A stretch of DNA of 64,000 nucleotides from assembly GCA_945883115.1 (NCBI GenBank), contig CAMCXA010000002.1:1-64000 (forward strand), given 5' to 3'. Below, piece after piece: positions 35,760-44,617 of this stretch. A model generated the notes under the pieces. That model was given only the letters and a program-made list of their open reading frames with translations, did no database searches and was not told the DNA's origin. The stretch is from Alsobacter soli (GTDB taxonomy: Bacteria > Pseudomonadota > Alphaproteobacteria > Rhizobiales > Beijerinckiaceae). A program made the translations under genes and the position numbers. Numbering within the stretch: position 1 is the stretch's first letter; every line of letters begins with the position of its first letter.

Positions 35760-37676
35760 TCAAACAGCCCTTTCCCACGCCTCGACCAAGCTGGCAAATC
35801 GCTCGGCCATTTGCTGTGTTGCCATGGCATCATCAATCTTACCCGCCATCCAGGCGCGCGCCGGATCTGCAAAGATCGTTCGGCCAACCGCAAAACCCTT
35901 CACCCGAGTTGCACCGCGTGCAATCCGGAAGGCCTCAGCCAGTTCATCGGCTAGCGCATCGAGGCCCAGCACCACGATGCCACGGCATAAGGCGTCATTG
36001 ACGTCAATTTCCGCTGAAATATTGGCCCAGGCCCTGGCCGTTTTTTGCGGCTCGAGCTTCCACCAATCTGGCTTTATGCCGAGGCTGTAGAGCCGCTGCA
36101 TGACCTTTGCCGACGTATCCTCGTTCAGTGGACCATGCTTGCCGCAAATGATCTCAACGAGCAACTCACGCCCGAGCGAGCGGGCGGCGGCGTAAAGCCT
36201 GAGCAATTCACGCTCTTGTCGAGACTTCATCTCAGGAGTGTCATCCGGATGATAGAAACACAGACATTTGATGATATGATTGACCGGCCATTCGATCAGT
36301 TTGGCCGCGAGCGAACCCCCTCCCTCGAAGTCAAGTGGGCGTGATCCGGGTAACTCAACCGGGCGGCCAATCCAGAAATTGTGGTCCGCCGCGCGAAACA
36401 GCGCTTCGCGACCATAAGTGCCATCGAGCAATATACCGAAGCCATCCCGACCTTTGGCAACCTGCGCGGCAGCTTCAACAGCTAACCGCTTGAAATCCTT
36501 GATCCGCTCGCGCGAAGCACCGGCCTTATCGGCTATATCTTCCAATTGCGAGCGATGATCAATTGCGAGAGCATAGACGTGATCGGCCTTGGGATACGAT
36601 GTCATCGAATCTCGTGTTGTCGACCAATGCAAATGGTTTAACGCTGCATCATGGCGTACCACGCGGGAGGCTGCACCCTTCGTGATGAAATACTGCATTT
36701 CCTCAAAAGTCGGGTATTCTGCCGAGCAAAGTAGTCTTGAAACAGCAAAGGCACCGCCGGCATTGGCATAGGCGCAGCACGTGGAGATCGGCTCGTCGCG
36801 CAGCCAACCTCTCAAAAATCCTGACATAAACGCATCGCCCGCACCCAGCACATTGTAGACTTCGACTGGAAATCCCGGGCCCTTGATGCCGTCTTCGATA
36901 TCGTCCGGAATGGCACCCGGAAAAACGACACACCCCATCGGGCCGCGCTTCATCACAATTGTGCCCGTCGAAAGACGACGTACCGCTTTCAGCGCGTCAA
37001 ACGGCGTATCCTCACCGCCCGCGATCATAATCTCTTCTTCGGTGCCAACAATGAGGTCACAATCGGCCAGAATTGGCTGCAAATGCGCCGTTACATCGCC
37101 AGATTTGATATAGCGCTCTTCACCTGCGCCATGGCCTGCGAGACCCCAAAGATTTGGGCGGTAATCGATATCAATCGCAATCTTGCCACCGTGCCTTTTG
37201 GCATATGCCATTGCGAGCTTTTGTGCTGCCGCCGTGTTGGCCTTGGCGAAATGTGTGCCTGTAACAACGACAGAGCGCGAGGAGGCGATATAGGCCTCGT
37301 CAATATCGCTTTCATCCAGAGCATTATCGGCACAATCAGCGCGATAGAAGATCAGCGGGAACTGTTTATCATCGCGAATGCCTAAAAGAACCAGCGCCGT
37401 CAGCCGCTCCTTATCGGTGTGAACACCTTGTATATCAACGCCTTCGCGCTCCAACTGCTCGCGGATGAAGCGGCCCATATGCTCGTTACCGACGCGGGTA
37501 ATCAGGCCGCTTTTGAGACCCAGCCGGGCGGTGCCTATGGCGATGTTGGTGGGTGAGCCGCCAACGGCTTTGGAGAAGCTCGCCATGTCCTCGAGCCTGC
37601 CGCCGACTTGTTGGCCGTAAAGATCGACCGAGGAGCGGCCGATGGAGATAAGATCGAGCGTTTTGGGAGATGACAT
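35760..37676 (-). CDS. iolC: 5-dehydro-2-deoxygluconokinase fused to a DUF2090 aldolase-like domain
   Basis: The protein is 638 aa. Residues about 1-330 are a PfkB kinase: GRSSVDLYGQQVGGRLEDM, KAVGGSPTNIAIGTARLG, and the ATP/catalytic motif NVLGAGDAFMSGFLRG. Residues about 345-638 are DUF2090 (YALAIDHRSQLEDIA, VEIICGKHG, GFAVGRTIF), which resembles IolJ-type class I aldolases. This fusion is the usual proteobacterial IolC: it phosphorylates 2-deoxy-5-keto-gluconate in myo-inositol breakdown. The partners iolB, iolD and iolE are absent here. The start at MSSPKTL is preferred to a longer frame. Confidence 0.92.
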   Translation of the reverse strand: MSSPKTLDLISIGRSSVDLYGQQVGGRLEDMASFSKAVGGSPTNIAIGTARLGLKSGLITRVGNEHMGRFIREQLEREGVDIQGVHTDKERLTALVLLGIRDDKQFPLIFYRADCADNALDESDIDEAYIASSRSVVVTGTHFAKANTAAAQKLAMAYAKRHGGKIAIDIDYRPNLWGLAGHGAGEERYIKSGDVTAHLQPILADCDLIVGTEEEIMIAGGEDTPFDALKAVRRLSTGTIVMKRGPMGCVVFPGAIPDDIEDGIKGPGFPVEVYNVLGAGDAFMSGFLRGWLRDEPISTCCAYANAGGAFAVSRLLCSAEYPTFEEMQYFITKGAASRVVRHDAALNHLHWSTTRDSMTSYPKADHVYALAIDHRSQLEDIADKAGASRERIKDFKRLAVEAAAQVAKGRDGFGILLDGTYGREALFRAADHNFWIGRPVELPGSRPLDFEGGGSLAAKLIEWPVNHIIKCLCFYHPDDTPEMKSRQERELLRLYAAARSLGRELLVEIICGKHGPLNEDTSAKVMQRLYSLGIKPDWWKLEPQKTARAWANISAEIDVNDALCRGIVVLGLDALADELAEAFRIARGATRVKGFAVGRTIFADPARAWMAGKIDDAMATQQMAERFASLVEAWERAV

Positions 37677-38147
37677 GAAGGGCCTTTCGGACAGTCGGGA
37701 GATGATAGTTCCGGCAACCAATCAGAGGTAAACCGGTCGTGCAGACAGGAATACCAATAACTTAGCAGGTATAAACTCTGCAAATGATTAGTTTAAGAAC
37801 ATCCTGAAGACTAGGGCCGTTGTGCCATTTTTCGGCTTCACCGAGACTGCGGGCAATGCCCGATTGATGGGTGCGGTATGTCGTGAAAATTGGTTTTGTT
37901 GGAGAAAGTGTGACCAGTGAGGATGGAAAAGAAGCGGGTGTTTCCAGTGCCTGAAACGGTAATGAGTGTCCCTATCAAGCGGTAAATTTCCAGTGCCCAC
38001 CGGAACGTTGGAGTTATGGTGGAGGAAAGACGCTGAATTGGTGATTATGGGGCCAATTCAGCGCAGGCGACTATAACTGTCTCACGACATGAATTGCTCG
38101 CGTCGACCTCTTCCGTAGGCGGACGCAAAAATCGTTCAATGTTCTCC
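37677..38147. other. Long intergenic region, possible remnant sequence
   Basis: There is no supportable gene in 471 bases. The iolC promoter must be in the first 100 or so. The segment from about 37.8 kb is noticeably G-rich on the plus strand. An 11-base direct repeat TTTCCAGTGCC occurs at 37941-37951 and 37987-37997. The + strand composition switches from C-rich to G-rich across this region, so it may be a junction between DNA of different history. Confidence 0.35.
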
Positions 38148-39947
38148 TCAGGCGAGGTGGTGAACCTTTTGCAGCCCATAAACAGGGGTTGGCAGGTTTT
38201 CCATTCTTGCCTTGAGCTGGAGAGCAACAAAGTGTGAGTAGTGGCGCGAGAGGTGAAGGTTGCCGCCATGGAACCAGAGCCCTGGTTGCCGGGTCGGCTT
38301 CCACATATTGCGGGGTTCGCCTTCCCATGGTCCGGGATCTTTCGGTGTGTTGGATCCCAAGCCCCAGCACTTGCCGACTTTATCGGCCATGTCTTTCGAC
38401 ACAAGTTTCTCGACCCAGCCATTCATGGACTGATAGCCAGTGGCGCACACGATGAGATCGACCGGCATTTCCGTGTTGTCTGAAAAGACGACATTCCGTT
38501 CATTGATCTTTTTGAGTGTGACGCCGCTCTTGATGCCGATTTTGCCTTCGATCATGAGGCTGGAGGCGCCGACGTCGATATAATAGCCCGTACCTGAACG
38601 GAGTGCTTTCATCATGAGACCGGACTCGTCATCGCCGAAATCGAGTTTGAACCCTGTTTTGGCAAGCTGATCGTAAAATTTCCGGTCGCGCTTGCGAACT
38701 TCGGCATAGAGCGGAATTTGTGACCGGTGCATGATTGCGAAGGGCGTTGACGAGAAAATCAGGTCGGCTTTCTCTGTTGTTATGCCTCGTTGCACGGCCT
38801 CTTCGGAATAGAGATCCTTGAACGCCAGATCCATGAGGGTTTCGGATTTGACCACATGGGTTGATGATCTCTGGATCATCGTGACATTGGCGCCATGATC
38901 CCAAAGATCGGCGCAGATATCGTGTGCGGAAGAATTCGAGCCGATGACGATGCAATTCTTGCCCTTATACTTTGCGCCACTTTGATATTTACTTGAGTGG
39001 TAATGCTCACCTGCAAAATTCTCAATTCCCGGCAAGTCAATTTCGTTGGGGGGACCGTATGCGCCCGTGGCGAAAACAAGCTGTTTCGGCCGTAAAGTGA
39101 CCGGCTTTCCATCGCGAATGGCCTCAACCGTCCACTCTTGGGTTGCTTCGTCAAATGAGGCCTTTTTGCACTCTGTCGAGCCCCAATAATTCAATTCCAT
39201 GACTTTGGTGTACATTTCGAGCCAATCACCCAGTTTGTCCTTCGGGGTGAAAATCGGCCAATCATCGGGAAACGGAAGATAGGGAAGATGATCATACCAA
39301 ACGGGATCATGGAGAACGAGAGAGCGGTAGCGGTTTCGCCACGAGTCGCCGGCGCGGGGGTTTTTTTCAAGTATAATTGTTGGAACGCCCAGACGTTTAA
39401 GCCGCGCGCCAAGTGCAATGCCGCCTTGGCCACCGCCAATGATGACGCAATAGGGTTGCTGCGTGTATCCAAGCGAGGCTTCTTCTTCGTGTCGACGCTC
39501 GAGCCAGTTTTTCTGTTGGCCATATATATTGTGCTTTGTACCAAGAATTCGATTTTTTCCTGTTTTTTCCTCATGACCCGTTAATTCCGACATCGTTGTC
39601 AGAAGCGTCCATGCCTTGCCGTCTTTCAGGCGAAGTATTCCCCGCCCTTTTGCAAGCCTTGTCTCAAAGGTAAACCAAGCCTCTATCAGGTCAGACGTGG
39701 CCGTGGCCTTTCCCTCCATTTTCCAGTTCTTTGGAGCGATAGCAGCAAGATTAGCGCGGAGCATATCGGCAATCTGTTCTTTGCCTTCCATGGTTTTTAT
39801 GTTCCATGTGAAAGAAACAAGATCACGCCAGAAGCATTCGTCGCCGAATAAATTTATTGTTTTCTGGACATCTTTTTTTTCAAGCGCCGACCCGAACTCT
39901 TTCAACCAGTTTTTTACGATGATACCGGGGTTAATAATCTTCGGCAT
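38148..39947 (-). CDS. FMO-like flavoprotein monooxygenase with N-terminal NTF2-like domain
   Basis: The protein is 599 aa. Residues about 4-125 form an NTF2/SnoaL-like domain (NLFGDECFWRDLVSFTWNIK, TLLTTMSELTGHEE). The flavoprotein part has the FAD site VIIGGGQGGIALGARLKRLG (168-187) and NADP site CIVIGSNSSAHDICADL, plus FATGAYGPPN and the late ATGYQS, typical of class B monooxygenases related to YUCCA and Baeyer-Villiger types. It likely adds oxygen to an unknown substrate using NADPH. It starts 27 bases after the RpiR gene, so the two are co-transcribed and the regulator may control it. Confidence 0.85.
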   Translation of the reverse strand: MPKIINPGIIVKNWLKEFGSALEKKDVQKTINLFGDECFWRDLVSFTWNIKTMEGKEQIADMLRANLAAIAPKNWKMEGKATATSDLIEAWFTFETRLAKGRGILRLKDGKAWTLLTTMSELTGHEEKTGKNRILGTKHNIYGQQKNWLERRHEEEASLGYTQQPYCVIIGGGQGGIALGARLKRLGVPTIILEKNPRAGDSWRNRYRSLVLHDPVWYDHLPYLPFPDDWPIFTPKDKLGDWLEMYTKVMELNYWGSTECKKASFDEATQEWTVEAIRDGKPVTLRPKQLVFATGAYGPPNEIDLPGIENFAGEHYHSSKYQSGAKYKGKNCIVIGSNSSAHDICADLWDHGANVTMIQRSSTHVVKSETLMDLAFKDLYSEEAVQRGITTEKADLIFSSTPFAIMHRSQIPLYAEVRKRDRKFYDQLAKTGFKLDFGDDESGLMMKALRSGTGYYIDVGASSLMIEGKIGIKSGVTLKKINERNVVFSDNTEMPVDLIVCATGYQSMNGWVEKLVSKDMADKVGKCWGLGSNTPKDPGPWEGEPRNMWKPTRQPGLWFHGGNLHLSRHYSHFVALQLKARMENLPTPVYGLQKVHHLA

Positions 39948-39974
39948 TTTGTATCCTTTCGAAAATCGAGTCTT

Positions 39975-40928
39975 TTATTCTTGAGGTTTCAGGTTTTTCA
40001 TCAATGGTGTCGGGTCGGATGTCGGTGTGGGAATCGCGATGCCGATGCTTGCCAGAGTGTAACGTACACGTCGTAAAGCTTCGCGCGAGCGGCTTCCCAT
40101 TTCTGAGGCCACGCCGGTTGCGATGGTGTCGATGATTGCCATGTAAGCGTATCGAAAAGCTGTCGGAATTAATGCGTTAGCGTCCTCGGGCACGGACATC
40201 GGAATGACAATTTCGGACGCCAAGGCTAGCGGAGTTCCCGGGCGGGTCAACGCGATCGTCATTGCGCCAAAAGAGCGCGCAATCTCAACGGCTCCGACGA
40301 CCGCTTTGGAGCGACCGCTATTTGAAATGGCGAAAACAACGTCCTTTGGATGCAGGGTGGCGGCGGACATTCTTTGCTGGTGGCCGTCAATGTAGGCGCA
40401 AACGGGGATGCCGAGGCGGAAGAAGCGGAGTTTGGCGTCCTCGACCATGGCTGCGGAACCGCCGCCCTGCCCATAAATATCGAGGCGGGCACCCGCGGCA
40501 ATTGCCTTGATGGTTCGCTGAATGGCGTTTGTATCGAGCTGATCCAGACAATCGCGGATCGTATTTGCAGCGCGCATCATGACGGTTTGTGCCAATTGGC
40601 CAATATCGTCATTGAAAACACGATCCGAGCTCAAATATACGGCTGCAACAGTCAATGTTGTTGCAAGCAATATCTTGAATTCGCCGAAAGAAGAGCAACC
40701 AACAGAACGGCAAAAGCGGGTGACACTTGGCTGGCTTACGCCCGCTTTACTAGCCAGTTCAGATATCGTCATCCGCGTTGTTGCCTGATAATCGCTTGCA
40801 ACGGCTTCGGCAACGCGGCGCTCGGCAGGCGACAAACCGCTTTCTATCCTCTGAATCCGCGACACAAGATCGATTGCAGGCGTCTGATCGCCAACCAAGT
40901 CGGATGCGCCGGGGGCGATTTCGTCCAT
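39975..40928 (-). CDS. RpiR-family transcriptional regulator, HexR-like
   Basis: The protein is 317 aa. The HTH_6 domain (about 25-100) has LSPAERRVAEAVASDYQATT and SELASKAGVSQPSVTRFCRS, very close to HexR. The SIS domain (about 140-275) has VFAISNSGRSKAVVGAVEIA, a complete sugar-phosphate loop. HexR-type proteins bind TGTARTWWWAYTACA-like palindromes; one such site lies 30 bases upstream of this start. Divergent from the NitT-type transporter operon and upstream of the FMO gene, it is the likely local regulator. Confidence 0.92.
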   Translation of the reverse strand: MDEIAPGASDLVGDQTPAIDLVSRIQRIESGLSPAERRVAEAVASDYQATTRMTISELASKAGVSQPSVTRFCRSVGCSSFGEFKILLATTLTVAAVYLSSDRVFNDDIGQLAQTVMMRAANTIRDCLDQLDTNAIQRTIKAIAAGARLDIYGQGGGSAAMVEDAKLRFFRLGIPVCAYIDGHQQRMSAATLHPKDVVFAISNSGRSKAVVGAVEIARSFGAMTIALTRPGTPLALASEIVIPMSVPEDANALIPTAFRYAYMAIIDTIATGVASEMGSRSREALRRVRYTLASIGIAIPTPTSDPTPLMKNLKPQE

Positions 40929-41315
40929 GGGGGAAAGGCTCCGACCGCTTCTACTGTCTGTAATTTAATTACAGGATATCCTTAACCTTCGCAACTGAAA
41001 TCAGGTGAGAAATTTTGTGGCGCGGTGAATGAAAATTCCAATACTTTGCGTAATTTTGGTATAAATTGCTGTTTCAATGACATTTTTTTAATTATTAAAT
41101 TTTTTCGTCTCCCTGATCATTTCCTATTGCGTGGATTTTGTTTCTGTAACATACTTTCAATCAAGAGGGGCGAGCAGACCTCCTAAAAAACTCCAACCCG
41201 ATGTGATTCTGCGGAAAAGCGTCCGTGTTGGACGGATAAAATGGGAGAGTTGTACCGGTGAAACACGCTTGTTGAACCGGAACAGCGTGGTCTGTTTGAT
41301 AAAAATGGAACAGTG
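40929..41315. promoter_or_regulatory. Divergent regulatory region of the RpiR/FMO and NitT-type ABC operons
   Basis: These nearly 390 bases are AT-rich and hold no supportable gene. Besides the HexR-like palindrome (separate entry), there is an AT palindrome TTTAATTATTAAA at 41087-41099 and a half-site CTGTAAC near 41144. Promoters for both directions are expected, but no single -10/-35 pair is clear enough to claim. Confidence 0.4.
40958..40974. promoter_or_regulatory. HexR-like operator palindrome
   Basis: CTGTAAT-TTA-ATTACAG is a perfect 7+3+7 inverted repeat, matching the HexR/RpiR consensus TGTARTWWWAYTACA. It lies 30-46 bases upstream of the start of the HexR-like gene, where it could give autorepression and also act on the divergent transporter operon. 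Confidence 0.65.
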
Positions 41316-42101
41316 ATGACCAAAACAAAAATGGCGATACACTCCGCCACCAAGTTTTACGAGACGCGCTCGGGCTCTACCCACGCGCTCGATAATGTAT
41401 CGCTCGACGTCCGCGAGGGTGAGTTCCTCTGTATTCTTGGTCCGTCGGGATGTGGCAAGTCGACATTGCTGTGGTCGATGGCGGGGCTTCATGCACTCAG
41501 CGGGGGCGAGGTCAAGCTCGGATCGGAGACGATCACGCAACCGCATCCGGAAATTGCGATGATTTTCCAGGATGCCAATCTGTTGCCATGGCGGAATCTT
41601 GCAAAGAATATAGCGCTTCCTTTCGAGTTGAAGCGGAAGCCGCCGGATCAGGCGCGCATCGATTCACTGCTGGAACGGGTGAACCTCAAGGGGTTCGAGA
41701 ATAAATTCCCGCGGGAACTCTCGGGGGGCATGCAGCAACGTGCCTCGATTGTGCGCAGTCTGGCGGTTGACCCGTCCGTGCTGCTGATGGACGAGCCGTT
41801 TGGTGCTCTCGATGCGTTTACCCGCGACGAGATGAATCTTCTCATTCAGGAAATCTGGATGGAGACGCGGAAGACGATCGTATTCGTAACCCACTCAATT
41901 TCGGAAGCCATTTTTCTGGCGGACCGGGTTGTCGTGATGTCTGCACGGCCGGGCCGGATTGCCTCTATCTATGACATCGATATTCCCCGGCCGCGTCCTG
42001 TCGATATTCAGACGAAGCCAGATTTCATCGCGCGCGTTCTTGAAATCAAGGGAAGCATCGATAACGGTCGCGGTGCTGCCGCAGGGCTTGCAATTACCTG
42101 A
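41316..42101 (+). CDS. NitT/TauT-type ABC transporter ATPase
   Basis: The protein is 261 aa. Walker A is GPSGCGKST, Q-loop IFQDANLLPWRNLAKNI (the LLPW pattern is typical of SsuB/TauB), signature LSGGMQQRASIVRSL, Walker B VLLMDEPFGALDAFTRDEMN and the switch His in VFVTHSISEAIFLADRV. It energises uptake with the permease and binding protein that follow. The ATG at 41316 is taken; a GTG codon directly before it is also in frame. Confidence 0.93.
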   Translation: MTKTKMAIHSATKFYETRSGSTHALDNVSLDVREGEFLCILGPSGCGKSTLLWSMAGLHALSGGEVKLGSETITQPHPEIAMIFQDANLLPWRNLAKNIALPFELKRKPPDQARIDSLLERVNLKGFENKFPRELSGGMQQRASIVRSLAVDPSVLLMDEPFGALDAFTRDEMNLLIQEIWMETRKTIVFVTHSISEAIFLADRVVVMSARPGRIASIYDIDIPRPRPVDIQTKPDFIARVLEIKGSIDNGRGAAAGLAIT

Positions 42102-42122
42102 AACGGACTGACGGAGAGACAC

Positions 42123-42971
42123 TTGGACAAGGCGTTGGGTAATAAAATCCCCGAATTCAACAAGAAGCCGGGGGGAGCAGGCGGATCGGGGCTTGCGGGA
42201 CTGTCGTCGTTCGGTTCCGGAGATCACCGGTCCAAGCTGGAGATCGTTGTGATCATATTGGTCGCAGTTGTGATTATCGGGGGTTCCGAGATCCTGCTGA
42301 GGCTTTTCAATGTGCCGCAATATATTATTCCCAAGCCGACGCAGATCGTTACCGCTCTGTTCACCGAATGGCATTTTCTTTGGCCTCATATTGTCATCAC
42401 GCTTTACGAGTTGCTGACAGGCTTTTTCATTGGCGGCTCAATCGGTTTTATTCTCGCGGCTGTGATCACCCAGTTTCCGTTCGTGGAAAAGGTTGTCACG
42501 CCGTATATCCTGTTGCTCGTAACAACACCGATGCTTGCGCTCGTGCCGTTGCTCATTCTGCGTTTCGGGTTTGGCAGTGAACCGCGGATCATCGCGGTGG
42601 CACTCGCCAGCGGCCCGATGGTGATGATCAACGCGGCAACCGGATTCCGGCGCGTCGATCTGGCCAAAATCGCACTTGCCCGCTCATTCGGTGCGAGCAC
42701 GTTGCAGATTTTTACAAAGATCAGAATCCCGATGGCCATGCCGATGATTATTGTCGGGCTGATGGTCGGTTCGATTTTCGGCCTGTTGACGGCAATCGGG
42801 GCCGAGATGGTGGGCGGCGCCGAGGGTCTCGGCAATCGTCTGACCTATTATTCAGCACTTATCCGGATGCCACAGTTCTTTGCGATCATTTTTCTGCTCG
42901 CGACGATCGGCATCTCGATTTACATCTTCTTCTTCTGGCTCGGAAAAAAATGGGCCAGTTGGGAGGCATAA
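42123..42971 (+). CDS. NitT/TauT-type ABC transporter permease
   Basis: The protein is 282 aa with a TTG start (42123) preceded by GGAGAG; no suitable ATG lies near. A 35-residue Gly/Pro-rich cytoplasmic N-terminus is followed by about six membrane segments. The BPD-1 motif region is LAKIALARSFGASTLQIFTKIRIPMAMP, of which ARSFGA and IRIPMA are the coupling EAA-like parts. GAEMVGGAEGLGNRL is typical of SsuC-like permeases. It lies 21 bases after the ATPase gene. Confidence 0.92.
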   Translation: MDKALGNKIPEFNKKPGGAGGSGLAGLSSFGSGDHRSKLEIVVIILVAVVIIGGSEILLRLFNVPQYIIPKPTQIVTALFTEWHFLWPHIVITLYELLTGFFIGGSIGFILAAVITQFPFVEKVVTPYILLLVTTPMLALVPLLILRFGFGSEPRIIAVALASGPMVMINAATGFRRVDLAKIALARSFGASTLQIFTKIRIPMAMPMIIVGLMVGSIFGLLTAIGAEMVGGAEGLGNRLTYYSALIRMPQFFAIIFLLATIGISIYIFFFWLGKKWASWEA

Positions 42972-43046
42972 ATGTTCGCACAGGGGCGACCCAGCAGAGC
43001 GGGCGGACATTGAACTAAGGGTGGTTTTTTAAACGAGGGGGAACGA

Positions 43047-44186
43047 ATGACTAAGCTTACAGGCGAAAGTTTGATGATTGACCGTCGGCGTCTTTTGACT
43101 TTGACAGCGGGCGGTGTGTCGGTTGCGGCATTTGGTGGCCTCGGCGGGGTAAGCTCCGCTTTAGCCGCTGACACGGTCAAGTGGGTGTCACCACGCGGAA
43201 CCGTCGAAGTGCTCGACGACTACCCATATTGGGTTGCAAAGAAGTTCGGCTATTTCGGGGACATTGCGACAACGCTCGAACCGGGCCCGTCGGAAGCAAC
43301 GTCAACCGTCAAGCTCGTTGACCAGAAACAGGCCGATGTCGGCTATCCGTCACCTGGCGTATTTTCTCTGGCTCTCGAGCAGGGAATGCCACTCGTTTCC
43401 GCTTTCCATATGGGCGGCGGCGACGTGTTCACCTTAGCGTTCCGGAAGGGCGAAAAGCCAAAGAGCCTGAAAGAGCTCGAAGGCAAGACGATCCTGCTCG
43501 GCAGCGCAGGCTGGCAGTCGATCACGGATCCGATGCTGGCAGCTGCAGGCGTTGATGTAAAGAAAGTGAAATATGTCGATGCCGGCTGGCCGATGTGGGG
43601 CACATTGCTCAAGGAAGGCAAGGGCGATGCGGCTCTGTGCTGGGAAGGGTATCGTGCGATGTGGAAGGGCCAAGGGCTCGATTTCGATCACTTCCTCGGA
43701 CGCGATTTCTCGAAACTTCCGGCCAATAGCTTTGTAATCCGCAAGGCCGACTTCGAAGATGCGGCCAAGCGCAAGCTTTATGCCCGTTACTTCCAAGGGT
43801 GGGCCGCAGGCCTCGAATTCGGCAAGCATAATCCGCGTGCTGCAACGCAGATCGTCATGGAGCAATTCCCGGGGCTCGCCTCGCAAATGACGCCAGCTGT
43901 TGCAACCGAGGCCATGATGCAATTGGCCTCCGTGTTTGCCGGTCGCATGGATGAGCGCAAGAAATGGGGCTTCCACCTGAAATCCAGCTGGGAACTCTTC
44001 TTCGAGACGGGCCGCAAGATCGGCCAGATCACGCAGGACTTCAAATTCGATGATGTCTGCAAGAACGATCTGGTTGATGAAGCCAATGCCTTCGATGCGG
44101 CAAAGGTGAAAGCGGATGCCGACAAATTTGCCCTATCGGCAGATTACAAGGGTGTTGACGTTGCGGCCATTCAGGCAGCACTCTGA
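43047..44186 (+). CDS. ABC transporter substrate-binding protein, NMT1/SsuA-like, Tat-exported
   Basis: The protein is 379 aa. The signal has the twin-arginine motif DRRRLLTLTAGG at about 11-22 and cleavage after SALAA. The mature fold is SsuA/THI5-like: YPYWVAKKFGYFGDIATTLEPGP, KQADVGYPSPGVFSLALEQG and GKTILLGSAGWQSITDPML. Ligands of this class are organic sulfonates, nitrate, pyrimidines or aromatic acids. None can be chosen from sequence, though the presence of sugar-type dehydrogenases downstream would be unusual for a sulfonate system. A strong terminator follows. Confidence 0.88.
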   Translation: MTKLTGESLMIDRRRLLTLTAGGVSVAAFGGLGGVSSALAADTVKWVSPRGTVEVLDDYPYWVAKKFGYFGDIATTLEPGPSEATSTVKLVDQKQADVGYPSPGVFSLALEQGMPLVSAFHMGGGDVFTLAFRKGEKPKSLKELEGKTILLGSAGWQSITDPMLAAAGVDVKKVKYVDAGWPMWGTLLKEGKGDAALCWEGYRAMWKGQGLDFDHFLGRDFSKLPANSFVIRKADFEDAAKRKLYARYFQGWAAGLEFGKHNPRAATQIVMEQFPGLASQMTPAVATEAMMQLASVFAGRMDERKKWGFHLKSSWELFFETGRKIGQITQDFKFDDVCKNDLVDEANAFDAAKVKADADKFALSADYKGVDVAAIQAAL

Positions 44187-44195
44187 CCGAGACCG

Positions 44196-44224
44196 AGGCG
44201 GCACCCGAAAGGTGCCGCCTTTTT
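44196..44224 (+). terminator. Intrinsic terminator after the NitT-type transporter genes
   Basis: A perfect 10-base-pair stem (AGGCGGCACC/GGTGCCGCCT) with loop CGAAA runs into TTTT. It lies ten bases after the binding-protein stop. It should separate or attenuate the transporter genes from the catabolic genes that follow, giving a likely excess of transporter message. Confidence 0.9.
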
Positions 44225-44260
44225 CCTCTACCGGCACACTCCTCAACTGGACTCCAGCCG

Positions 44261-44596
44261 ATGTATGTTTTTGATCATATCGGAATTACGACGACCGTGC
44301 CGCAGCCGAACGAAGATTGGGTCGAGCAGAGCCGTGTCTGGGTGACGAACCCGCGCAACCATCCCGAACATATCGAATTTCTGCGGTACGCCGAGGGCAC
44401 CACTGTGCCGGAAATTGTGCGGAACAATCCGCATATTGCCTATCGGGTCGACGCGATCGAGCCACATATTGAAGGGCAAGAAATCCTGATCGAACCTTTC
44501 GTCGTCGGCGATTTTCTGAAGGTCGTTTTCATCCGGAAATACGGGACGGTTTTTGAGTATATGCAGTATTTGAAAGAGGGCTGGTTCGGGAATTGA
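44261..44596 (+). CDS. Small VOC-superfamily (glyoxalase-like) protein
   Basis: The protein is 111 aa, one VOC beta-alpha-beta-beta-beta module pair. MYVFDHIGITTTVPQP, HIEFLRYAEGTTVPEIV, HIAYRVDAIEPHIEG and FEYMQYLKEGWF give the usual metal-type positions (H6, E36-E, H and E), suggesting a metal-dependent isomerase, epimerase or lyase. The substrate is unknown. It is the first gene after the terminator and is 21 bases upstream of the uncharacterised TIM-barrel-like gene. Confidence 0.7.
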   Translation: MYVFDHIGITTTVPQPNEDWVEQSRVWVTNPRNHPEHIEFLRYAEGTTVPEIVRNNPHIAYRVDAIEPHIEGQEILIEPFVVGDFLKVVFIRKYGTVFEYMQYLKEGWFGN

Positions 44597-44617
44597 TCCA
44601 GTTCGAGGAAACGCGTC

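Noticed and set aside
37677-38147. Insertion-sequence remnant or replication origin
   Set aside because: Only an 11-base direct repeat and a composition change are seen; no transposase fragment, terminal inverted repeats, DnaA-box cluster or origin-linked genes support either.
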